DNA from: JACPNA01 sp964429715
GTDB taxonomy: Archaea > Nanobdellota > Nanobdellia > Woesearchaeales > GW2011-AR9
Length of the DNA: 11,556 bases
Reading direction: 5' to 3'
Assembly: GCA_964429715.1 (NCBI GenBank)
Contig: CAYSCV010000044.1
Coordinates: 1 to 11,556, forward strand
The notes below the pieces were generated by a model, which saw nothing but the letters and a program-made list of their open reading frames with translations, did not search any database and was not told where the DNA came from. Positions 1-5,943 of this stretch are shown here, one piece after another; position 1 is the stretch's first letter; every line of letters starts with the position of its first letter. The translations under genes were made by a program, and so were the position numbers.

Positions 1-2
1 CG

Positions 3-1154
3 GATGAAGTTGCTAAGTCAAAAGCATATGAGTCGCAACTTAAAAGTCAAATCGCCACTCTTTCTGCTCGCCAGCAAGAAATCATCAATTCAAGAAGTGG
101 TAGTTTTACCGCTAACATTGGAGATAGTGAGGAGGCCGACGATTATAACGCTTCAATTAGAGGATTTAGGGAAGCGGCTCCAGGTGGATATTTTGCAGTA
201 TTTGCATTTGGAGCTCATACCCATAGAAAAGGCATGAGTCAGTACGGCGCGCGAGGACGGGCTCAGAGCGGTCAGGATTACAAAGCAATTTTGAGAGCGT
301 ACTATGGCAAAGATCCAGTTTCTAAAGATACGGGAGGAGATATTGGCGTTGCGGGTCATGGATCGATAAACTTTGAGGAAAAATATCTCTATGGCATTGC
401 TGAGATGCCTTCAAGTTGGCATCCTGAGGCACTCAAGGCACAAGCAGTTGCCGCTCGCACCTATGCGTATCGTTACAAGGCTGAGGGGAAAGAAATCTGT
501 ACCACTGAAGCGTGTCAGGTATATTCACAATCTAAAGCTGACAATCCTCCTGATGCCTGGAAAAATGCAGTGAATGACACCCGTGGTCAGGTACTTGAGG
601 ACGTAGTTACGTACTATGCGTCGACCCACGGAGTGTTTACCATTACTATGGGATGGGATACCACTGATGGAGGTGGTGGAGGAAATTTTGTTGATAAGTC
701 GTATGAGAAGTTGGGTGGGTCTCCTTGGGTATATAAGGCATGGTATACCAAAGGGTATAGTACTAATAGCGACAAGTGTGGACGCTCAAATCCATGGTTG
801 AATCCCACAGAAATGGCTGATATTGTAAACGCTGCGATGGTGATGAACCGCGGTGGATCAGGAGCTGATACCGGTCGTGTTACGCCCATTACCACCGATT
901 GTTGGGGTGGTAATCCATATAATCACGATGAGCTTCGTAGTGTGTCACAAAGCTATGGTGGAGGTGTTGGTTCTGTCACCGGCGCCTCTGTTTCACAGGG
1001 AAATGGCACCACAAATGAGGTGGTGTTTCAAACAGATGCGGGTGAAAAACGGTTGAGTGGCGCAGAGTTTAAGAAAGGCTTTAATCTTCGTGCCCCTGGG
1101 TATATGTCTATTCCTCAGTATCAGTTTGCCTTCTTCAACATAGAAAAGAAGTAA
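3..1154 (+). CDS. SpoIID/LytB-domain cell-wall protein, 5'-truncated by window edge
   Basis: The reading frame is open to the left edge, so the true start lies outside the window; the ATG at 234 is internal. The visible 383 residues begin with a charged, Gln/Lys/Glu-rich stretch (about residues 1-35) that looks like the end of a coiled coil. A SpoIID domain follows. It has GMSQYGARGRA near residue 77, an IAEMPSSW motif whose Glu (about residue 134) corresponds to the catalytic acid of SpoIID, then EALKAQAVAARTYA and CQVY. SpoIID-family proteins are lytic transglycosylases acting on peptidoglycan glycan strands lacking stem peptides. LytB-type members also occur in non-sporulating bacteria, and no sporulation gene is seen here. 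The protein is probably extracytoplasmic, but its signal peptide would lie off-window. The last 34 nt overlap the convergent acyltransferase gene. Family call is firm; exact role is inferred. Confidence 0.88.
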   Translation, partial: DEVAKSKAYESQLKSQIATLSARQQEIINSRSGSFTANIGDSEEADDYNASIRGFREAAPGGYFAVFAFGAHTHRKGMSQYGARGRAQSGQDYKAILRAYYGKDPVSKDTGGDIGVAGHGSINFEEKYLYGIAEMPSSWHPEALKAQAVAARTYAYRYKAEGKEICTTEACQVYSQSKADNPPDAWKNAVNDTRGQVLEDVVTYYASTHGVFTITMGWDTTDGGGGGNFVDKSYEKLGGSPWVYKAWYTKGYSTNSDKCGRSNPWLNPTEMADIVNAAMVMNRGGSGADTGRVTPITTDCWGGNPYNHDELRSVSQSYGGGVGSVTGASVSQGNGTTNEVVFQTDAGEKRLSGAEFKKGFNLRAPGYMSIPQYQFAFFNIEKK

Positions 1155-2110
1155 TGAGCTTTGTTAAGCAAAACTTGTGCGATGAGTGTAGTTGTCAGTA
1201 TAACTGCAAAAAAATTAATTGCGTTAAACTTCCAATCGTTTTTGTAGGCAAAAGTTGTGAAGATGAGGATGAGAAGGTAGTGGATGAAGTAAATGGTGTA
1301 TGAGTGCTTGCTTAAAAACAAAAACAGCTGTTTTATTCCCGGTAGACCAAAAACATTCTTTTTGTATGAAAAGTATAAAAAGCTTACAGAAAAGAAGCCG
1401 TATGAGAGGTGATAGAGGTTGGGTGGGTATTTGTTGTCATATTGTAGGAGAGAGTGATTGAGGAAGATCTGCAGGTATCGCAATAGTATAAAAACAAGAA
1501 ATGTTGCTGGAATAATTACTGGGAAGAACCATTTCTTGTTTTCATATTTCGCAGTAAACAAGGTGAAAATTACGATTGAGAGCCAGGGCAACCACATGGT
1601 GTAACGGTATGGTATTTCAGGGCGATATACCAGTAGTAATGTCGCACTGCCCAGACTGAGGGCCGCGAGTATGTAAAAGAGGGTTTTGTGATGTTTTTCA
1701 AGTAAAAGCACGAATGGTATAGTGAGCGTGAAGGTGAGGAATAAAAATATGAGCCAGTTAATATCAATTCCTCCTGTTGTTGTAAGATTTTCGAGTATGT
1801 ATTTGAGATTAAGTTTGTGCGGCTCAGCATACCAAATCCAGGCGAAAAAGAAGAGGAGAAAGGTGTAGTACGGGAGCAGTAAGCGCAGTACTCTCTTTTT
1901 GATATGTTCACCAATTCGTGAAAAATCAAAAGGCTTTTTGAAAAATAAGTAGGCAGAGCAGAAAACAAAGGCAGGAACGGCAAATTGTGCGTAATCCCAG
2001 AGAGTTTTGGCGAGAGGAATGTGAAGGAAATATGCGTTTGTGTGTACGAGAATCATTGCAAACATCGAGAAACCGCGTAGGAGATCGATAGAAAGGTTGC
2101 GTTCTTTCAT
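1121..2110 (-). CDS. Membrane acyltransferase, acyltransferase-3 (OafA/YrhL-like) family
   Basis: This is a very hydrophobic protein of about 329 residues with roughly ten predicted membrane segments. The N-terminus reads ERNLSIDLLRGFSMFAMILVHTN, split here as ERNLSIDLLRG then FSMFAMILVHTN. This is the family signature: Arg early, then LRG, then a conserved His (H23) in the first membrane helix. Such proteins move acyl groups from cytoplasmic donors to surface sugars, lipids or wall polymers; the substrate here cannot be read. The frame also contains an upstream ATG at 2149, adding 13 residues. I prefer the ATG at 2110 because the signature begins just after it and a TATAAT box ends 7 nt before it, which suggests a leaderless transcript. 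The 3' end overlaps the SpoIID gene tail to tail. A role in modifying the envelope would fit that neighbour, but this is inference. Confidence 0.85.
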   Translation of the reverse strand: MKERNLSIDLLRGFSMFAMILVHTNAYFLHIPLAKTLWDYAQFAVPAFVFCSAYLFFKKPFDFSRIGEHIKKRVLRLLLPYYTFLLFFFAWIWYAEPHKLNLKYILENLTTTGGIDINWLIFLFLTFTLTIPFVLLLEKHHKTLFYILAALSLGSATLLLVYRPEIPYRYTMWLPWLSIVIFTLFTAKYENKKWFFPVIIPATFLVFILLRYLQIFLNHSLLQYDNKYPPNLYHLSYGFFSVSFLYFSYKKNVFGLPGIKQLFLFLSKHSYTIYFIHYLLILIFTTFAYKNDWKFNAINFFAVILTTTLIAQVLLNKAHYFFSMLKKAN

Positions 2111-2117
2111 ATAGGGC

Positions 2118-2145
2118 ATTATACCGAATGTAAGAAAGGTGTAAG
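2118..2145 (-). promoter_or_regulatory. Putative promoter of the acyltransferase gene
   Basis: Read on the - strand, CTTACA (2145-2140; four of six matches to TTGACA) is followed by a 16-nt spacer and a perfect TATAAT (2123-2118). The preferred ATG starts 8 nt after the last base of TATAAT, so the predicted transcript would begin at or next to the start codon. The longer start at 2149 would lie upstream of this promoter. No Shine-Dalgarno motif is seen before either start. Confidence 0.55.
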
Positions 2146-2156
2146 ACATATACCAC

Positions 2157-2185
2157 TTGAAATTGAGTTTTAAATGTTATATCAT
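2157..2185 (+). promoter_or_regulatory. Putative sigma-70-type promoter of the copper operon
   Basis: TTGAAA (2157-2162) is followed by a 17-nt spacer and TATCAT (2180-2185), each five of six matches to consensus. The predicted transcription start is around 2192, giving a leader of about 32 nt before csoR. The -10 box runs into the left arm of the palindrome at 2184-2204, so a bound repressor would block polymerase. It lies back to back with the acyltransferase promoter. Confidence 0.7.
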
Positions 2186-2204
2186 ATCCCTATGAGGGGG
2201 ATAT
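2184..2204 (+). promoter_or_regulatory. Putative CsoR copper-responsive operator
   Basis: This is an inverted repeat with perfect 7-nt arms, ATATCCC and GGGATAT, around a 7-nt centre TATGAGG. It matches the general design of described CsoR operators: a C-run, a TAT/TAC-like centre and a G-run, flanked by A/T. It overlaps the -10 box and predicted start site and sits 19 nt before csoR, as expected for an autoregulated copper operon repressor. Binding is inferred from pattern and position. Confidence 0.75.
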
Positions 2205-2217
2205 CCGCCAGAGGCGG
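2205..2217 (+). repeat. Small GC-rich hairpin in the csoR leader
   Basis: CCGCC, a loop of AGA, then GGCGG form a perfect 5-bp stem in otherwise AT-rich DNA, directly after the operator. The only Shine-Dalgarno-like sequence for csoR, GAGG (2211-2214), lies in the loop and right arm, 9 nt before the ATG. The hairpin could therefore tune translation, or be a small dispersed palindromic repeat. Neither can be decided from one copy. Confidence 0.5.
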
Positions 2218-2223
2218 CCAAAT

Positions 2224-2496
2224 ATGACATATAGACCAAAAGATACACAAGAACGAATTCTTCACCGATTGAAAATCGTCCAAGGCCATCTAAAAAAAGT
2301 AATGAAGATGGTGGAAGACGATGAGTATTGCATTAATATTCTTCACCAATCCCAAGCAATTCAAAAAGCCTTAAAAGAAACCAACAACATAATGCTTGAG
2401 AATCATTTAAAAACTTGCGCAGTCGATGCTATTGGACAGGGAAGGAAGGACGAAGCCATTAAAGAAGTTATGGAAGTTTTTAGAAAAAATCGTTAA
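2224..2496 (+). CDS. csoR: CsoR-family copper-sensing transcriptional repressor
   Basis: This is a 90-residue all-helical protein of the CsoR/RcnR (DUF156) family, which folds as a four-helix disc and leaves DNA when it binds metal. The Cu(+) ligands of Mycobacterium tuberculosis CsoR are Cys36, His61 and Cys65. Here Cys36, His61 and Cys65 fall at identical residue numbers, and the second-shell Tyr35 and Glu81 are also kept. This favours Cu(+) over the Ni/Co (RcnR), formaldehyde (FrmR) or persulfide (CstR) branches. The N-terminal ERILHRLKIVQGHLKKVMKM helix is typical of the family. It is the first gene of the copper operon, just after a palindromic operator, so it most likely represses its own operon. 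The start is supported by family length and a weak GAGG 9 nt upstream. Confidence 0.93.
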   Translation: MTYRPKDTQERILHRLKIVQGHLKKVMKMVEDDEYCINILHQSQAIQKALKETNNIMLENHLKTCAVDAIGQGRKDEAIKEVMEVFRKNR

Positions 2497-2501
2497 ATCT
2501 T

Positions 2502-2864
2502 ATGAGTATTGATAAATTATCAATGGCAGTCTTTAGTCTATCTGGCATAGTATTTACCTATTGGTTTTTCTTAATGAGGAAGGAAAAAGAAGTAGTTGTT
2601 ATTTCAGATTCCATAGATATAACAGTTAACGGCGGTTATCAGCCAGAGGTTATTTCAATTCCCAAAGGTAAAACTACAACATTAAATTTTTTTCGTAAAG
2701 ATCCATCAAGCTGTTTGGAAGAAGTGGTATTAAGTGATTTTAAAATTCGTAAGCCTTTGCCTTTAAATCAAAAAGTTGCCATTGAGATTACTCCCCAAAA
2801 GACTGGCGAATATGTTTACAGTTGTGGAATGAATATGTTCCACGGAAAGATTATTGTTAAATAA
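2502..2864 (+). CDS. Membrane-anchored cupredoxin-like protein
   Basis: This 120-residue protein has one N-terminal hydrophobic segment (about residues 6-24), likely an uncleaved anchor, followed by RKEKE and then a beta-rich cupredoxin-like domain (about 38-120). Candidate copper ligands are Cys71 (DPSSC) and the C-terminal cluster Cys108, Met110, Met112 and His114 (SCGMNMFHG). This is close to the EfeO-type cupredoxin_1 pattern and not a classical blue-copper site, where a single Cys lies between two His. Basic residues after the membrane segment are hard to reconcile with outside placement by the positive-inside rule, so topology is uncertain. It starts 5 nt after csoR and overlaps the next gene by one nucleotide (TAATG), so it belongs to the operon. 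It probably binds copper at the membrane; this is inferred from the fold, residues and neighbours. Confidence 0.8.
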   Translation: MSIDKLSMAVFSLSGIVFTYWFFLMRKEKEVVVISDSIDITVNGGYQPEVISIPKGKTTTLNFFRKDPSSCLEEVVLSDFKIRKPLPLNQKVAIEITPQKTGEYVYSCGMNMFHGKIIVK

Positions 2865-3181
2865 TGTCAAAATCTATGACTAATTTTCTCAAAAGTTTTG
2901 TAGCTGGCACTAAGTTTTTTTTTGGTGATTTTCATCGAGGTACGGTTAATATAGTACTTCACCTCGTGAGTATAAGTGTATTAATCTACGGTCTCGTTAA
3001 TAAAGATTTATTTCTCGCAATTCTGGGTATCGCTTTCTTTGACGAAATGGGTCACGTTTATAACTATATTTTTCCTCATAAAATGGACCCTCAATATAAT
3101 CCCATACGGATGCTTCCTTACCAGATTTTATATGTAGTGCCCGTAGGATTGGTTCTTTTTAAAGCCTTTGAATTGATTTAA
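2864..3181 (+). CDS. Small membrane protein, possibly DUF962/Mpo1-like
   Basis: This is a 105-residue protein with two or three hydrophobic segments (about 28-44, 48-60 and 84-104). It carries H24-x4-N29-x3-H33 and a later DEMGH with His64. This pattern resembles the DUF962/Mpo1 family, where HxxxxNxxxH and a GH motif bind Fe(II) in the yeast 2-hydroxy fatty acid dioxygenase. The protein is shorter than Mpo1 and the match was made by eye, so the family call is tentative. The ATG shares one base with the stop of the cupredoxin gene, and the next gene begins 3 nt after this stop, so all are likely cotranscribed and coupled. Its job in a copper operon is unknown; a membrane metal-binding role is one option. 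Confidence 0.5.
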   Translation: MSKSMTNFLKSFVAGTKFFFGDFHRGTVNIVLHLVSISVLIYGLVNKDLFLAILGIAFFDEMGHVYNYIFPHKMDPQYNPIRMLPYQILYVVPVGLVLFKAFELI

Positions 3182-3184
3182 ATT

Positions 3185-3658
3185 ATGGCAATACAAATAA
3201 TTCCTAATTTCCGTAAACCACACAAAGGGATTTTACAGGAGCCTGATAAGCATCTCAGGACAGTGTGTAAATCTATAGTAGGTATTGACCATTCAATTAA
3301 GGAAGCATCAGAGAAACTTGTAAAGATTCTTAGAGAAGTTGATAAGCCGTTTAAACTTTGGTTGGGGATGGCAGCTCCTCAAATTGGATTTGATATAAGG
3401 ATGTTCGCTATAAAAAGGTCATATCGTAATTATTCTGTTCTGATTAATCCAGAAATATTAGAGCAAAAATGGTTATTCCCAACAATAACTGGTTGTTATA
3501 GTCTAAAAGCGTTATATCTAGGAAAAAGTCACTATTGGTTTGAAGTTAAATATCAAGATCTCGAAGGGAGATATCATCAAGAAATTTTTAAAGGAGGAAA
3601 TGCAGTTTTAATACAACAAGAGATCGATCATCTAGATGGTAAGTTAGCTTGTGACTAA
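3185..3658 (+). CDS. Peptide deformylase-like protein with altered metal site
   Basis: This 157-residue protein follows the order and spacing of peptide deformylase. Motif 1 is GMAAPQ (61-66, for GLAAPQ). Motif 2 is TGCYS (102-106, for EGCLS), keeping the metal-ligand Cys104. Motif 3 is QEIDH (145-149, for HExDH), keeping the catalytic Glu146 and ligand His149. The first metal-binding His is Gln145 (codon CAA), and the conserved Glu of motif 2 is Thr102. True deformylases use one Cys and two His to hold Fe/Zn and remove formyl from new proteins. Losing one His suggests a divergent or repurposed enzyme, not the housekeeping one. It sits between the DUF962-like gene and copA (gaps of 3 and 2 nt), with no Shine-Dalgarno motif. 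A link to copper is inferred from context only. Confidence 0.82.
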   Translation: MAIQIIPNFRKPHKGILQEPDKHLRTVCKSIVGIDHSIKEASEKLVKILREVDKPFKLWLGMAAPQIGFDIRMFAIKRSYRNYSVLINPEILEQKWLFPTITGCYSLKALYLGKSHYWFEVKYQDLEGRYHQEIFKGGNAVLIQQEIDHLDGKLACD

Positions 3659-3660
3659 TT

Positions 3661-5934
3661 ATGACAGAAGTTAAAAAGACTTATCCTATTAAAGGAATGC
3701 ATTGTGCAAGTTGTGTCCGGGTGATTGAACGCGCGCTTTCTAAAACACCGGGAGTAAATACTGCGGTGGTTAACCTAGCAACAGAACAGGCAACTGTCGC
3801 CTATGATTCGGCAGTTTGTGGTGACGACCAGATCGCGTCTGCTGTTAGTAATGTCGGATACAAAGCGATTACTAAAAAAGAGCCCTATTCAGAAGATCAA
3901 GAAAAGTTTGAAAAACAGAAAGAGCTTAAAAACTTACGAAATAAAGTGGGAGTGAGCTTATTTTTAGGAAGTTTAATTCTCTGGGGTAGTTTTCCGGGCC
4001 TATCAAAAACAGCTCCATTATTTCTGCAAATGCCTTTAGTCCAACTGCTTCTAGCGATTCCCGTACAGTTTTGGGCAGGGTCAGATTTTTATAGAGCAAC
4101 AATTCCGGCGCTCAAACATCGTTTAGCAAACATGGATACATTGGTGGCTTTGGGAACAACTGTTGCATTTGGTTTTTCAGCTTTCATTACATTCTTTCCT
4201 CAAATTGTTCAAAGTATCGGTTTAGAACCAATGCCTTATTTTGATGTAGCGACAATCGTGATCGGTCTTATTTTACTTGGCAGATATTTTGAAGCTCGGG
4301 CGAAAGCGGGAACCTCTGAAGCTATTAAGAAATTAATTGGATTGCAAGCAAAAACAGCAAGAGTTGTGAGAGCGGGAAAAGAGATTGATATTCCCATAGA
4401 TCAAGTAGTAATGGGAGATATTATTCGAGTTCGTCCTGGAGAAAAAATTCCAGTTGATGGAGTGATTGTTGAAGGTGAGTCCTCAATTGATGAGTCAATG
4501 GTAACAGGTGAGAGTATCCCGGTTGATAAAATTAAAGGAGATAGTGTTGTTGGGGCAACAATGAATAAATCGGGAACATTTGCTTATAAAGCAATAAAAA
4601 TAGGCTCAGACACGATGCTTGCCCAGATTATTAAACTTGTACAAGAAGCGCAAGGCTCTAAAGCTCCAATACAAAGAATCGCAGATACAATTTCTTCATA
4701 TTTCGTACCGATTGTAATTATGCTGGCTTTTGGTACTTTTGGTGTTTGGTATGTGTTTGGTGGATCTCAAGCTTTCTTGTTTGCTCTTCTAAATACTGTG
4801 GCAGTTCTTATCATTGCCTGTCCCTGCGCAATGGGCCTGGCAACTCCAACCGCAATTATGGTGGGGACGGGGAAAGGCGCAGAGCATGGAATTTTAATAA
4901 AAGATGCTGAGAGTTTAGAAATTGCTCACAAAATTAACACTGTTGTTTTCGATAAGACAGGAACATTGACCAAAGGTAAACCAGAAGTAACTGACGTCAT
5001 TCTGGTAAGCGAAGCGCATCCAGAATCTAGATCCTGGACCCGCTTCGCAGCGAGGCGAGCAAGCCAGGATGACGTTTTAAGGTTGGCTGCTTCTATAGAA
5101 AAAGGATCAGAACACTCCCTCGCTGAAGCAATTGTAAAGAAGGCTGATGATCAAAAGATAAAATTAGAAACTACTTCAAAATTTAAAGCAATCGCAGGCT
5201 ACGGTGTTGAAGGGTATGTAGGCAAGCGGCAGATATTTTTTGGAAACAGAAGATTAATGGACAAAGAAAGCATTTCATATAAACAAGCAGATGAACAAAT
5301 CACTAATTTAGAAAACGAAGGAAAAACGGTAATGCTTTTGGCTGCAGACAAAAAGTTTGTTGGGCTAGTTGCGGTTGCTGATACTCTCAAAGAGAGTGCT
5401 AAAGTTGGGGTTGAAGCACTGCAGAAAAAAGGGATAGAAGTTGTCATGATTACCGGAGACAACCAGCGAACTGCTCATGCAATAGCCAAAAAACTAGGCA
5501 TTAATGTAGTTCTAGCTGAAGTTTTACCAGATCAGAAAGAAGCTGAAGTTCGTAAGCTGCAAGCAAAAGGTAAAAAAGTGGCTATGGTTGGAGATGGCAT
5601 AAATGACGCACCAGCTCTTGCTGCCGCGGATATAGGGATTGCAATGGGAACAGGTACCGATGTGGCGATTGAAGCTGCTGACATCACCCTTATTAATAAA
5701 GACTTGACGTCGGTCGCTCAGGCAATTAATCTTTCTAAAAAAACCATGAGGACTATTAAAATGAACCTCTTTTGGGCTTTTGGTTACAATGTGATTCTTA
5801 TTCCTGTTGCAATGGGTATACTTTACCCAGTCTTTCATATTCTTTTAAATCCAATTTTTGCATCTTTAGCAATGGCATTAAGTTCCATTTCGGTAGTATC
5901 CAATTCCCTACTATTAAAAAAAGTCAAGATATAA
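3661..5934 (+). CDS. copA: Cu(+)-exporting P1B-type ATPase CopA
   Basis: This 757-residue heavy-metal P-type ATPase pumps Cu(+) out of the cytoplasm at the cost of ATP. In order: one N-terminal HMA domain with GMHCASC (Cys15, Cys18), the membrane helices, TGES in the A domain (282-285), the membrane CPC site (Cys387-Pro388-Cys389), the phosphorylated Asp431 in DKTGT, SEH (His485) in the nucleotide-binding domain, TGDN, and GDGIND (644-649). The C-terminal helices carry YN and MxxSS, the Cu(+)-selective (P1B-1) signature. The usual HP dipeptide reads His485-Ser486. Residues 446-471 are unlike the family and are encoded by a 78-nt palindromic insertion, described separately. The start lies 2 nt after the previous stop with no Shine-Dalgarno motif, suggesting coupled translation. 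Copper specificity is supported by CPC, the C-terminal motifs and csoR. Confidence 0.95.
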   Translation: MTEVKKTYPIKGMHCASCVRVIERALSKTPGVNTAVVNLATEQATVAYDSAVCGDDQIASAVSNVGYKAITKKEPYSEDQEKFEKQKELKNLRNKVGVSLFLGSLILWGSFPGLSKTAPLFLQMPLVQLLLAIPVQFWAGSDFYRATIPALKHRLANMDTLVALGTTVAFGFSAFITFFPQIVQSIGLEPMPYFDVATIVIGLILLGRYFEARAKAGTSEAIKKLIGLQAKTARVVRAGKEIDIPIDQVVMGDIIRVRPGEKIPVDGVIVEGESSIDESMVTGESIPVDKIKGDSVVGATMNKSGTFAYKAIKIGSDTMLAQIIKLVQEAQGSKAPIQRIADTISSYFVPIVIMLAFGTFGVWYVFGGSQAFLFALLNTVAVLIIACPCAMGLATPTAIMVGTGKGAEHGILIKDAESLEIAHKINTVVFDKTGTLTKGKPEVTDVILVSEAHPESRSWTRFAARRASQDDVLRLAASIEKGSEHSLAEAIVKKADDQKIKLETTSKFKAIAGYGVEGYVGKRQIFFGNRRLMDKESISYKQADEQITNLENEGKTVMLLAADKKFVGLVAVADTLKESAKVGVEALQKKGIEVVMITGDNQRTAHAIAKKLGINVVLAEVLPDQKEAEVRKLQAKGKKVAMVGDGINDAPALAAADIGIAMGTGTDVAIEAADITLINKDLTSVAQAINLSKKTMRTIKMNLFWAFGYNVILIPVAMGILYPVFHILLNPIFASLAMALSSISVVSNSLLLKKVKI
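4993..5075 (+). repeat. In-frame palindromic element inside copA
   Basis: Direct copies of GACGT (4993-4997 and 5071-5075) bound a nested palindrome. The outer arms CGTCATTCTGG (4995-5005) and CCAGGATGACG (5064-5074) pair over 11 nt with one G-T wobble. The inner arms GCGAAGCG (5009-5016) and CGCTTCGC (5041-5048) are perfectly complementary. A central CCAG...CTGG palindrome (5020-5037) surrounds ATCTAGAT. Removing 78 nt (one GACGT copy plus the element) rejoins KPEVTDV directly to LRLAASIEKG with the frame intact. The GC-rich, Arg/Ala/Ser-rich insert lies between the phosphorylation motif and the nucleotide-binding domain, a likely surface loop. This is how Rickettsia palindromic elements sit in coding genes; relation to that family is by analogy only. 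Confidence 0.85.
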
Positions 5935-5943
5935 AATAGATAT

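Noticed and set aside
4..237. 77-residue ORF at the left edge
   Set aside because: The frame of the SpoIID-domain protein is open across the same bases and gives a coherent coiled coil leading into the domain, so this is a shadow frame.
1158..1173. GCTT-TGTT-AAGC hairpin after the SpoIID gene as a terminator
   Set aside because: The stem is only 4 bp, AT-rich, has no T-run, and lies inside the convergent acyltransferase coding sequence.
1570..1983. 137-residue - strand ORF inside the acyltransferase gene
   Set aside because: Its sequence is low in recognisable features, while the overlapping frame encodes a clear polytopic acyltransferase.
5113..5118. His-Ser in place of the usual His-Pro in the CopA nucleotide-binding domain as a sign of inactivity
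   Set aside because: The essential His485 is present and all other catalytic motifs are intact; a Ser after the His is a mild change and not a reason to call the pump inactive.
5199..5838. Two antisense ORFs (87 and 104 residues) within copA
   Set aside because: They lie wholly opposite conserved ATPase motifs, resemble no family and have no start signals; they are mirror frames of a conserved gene.
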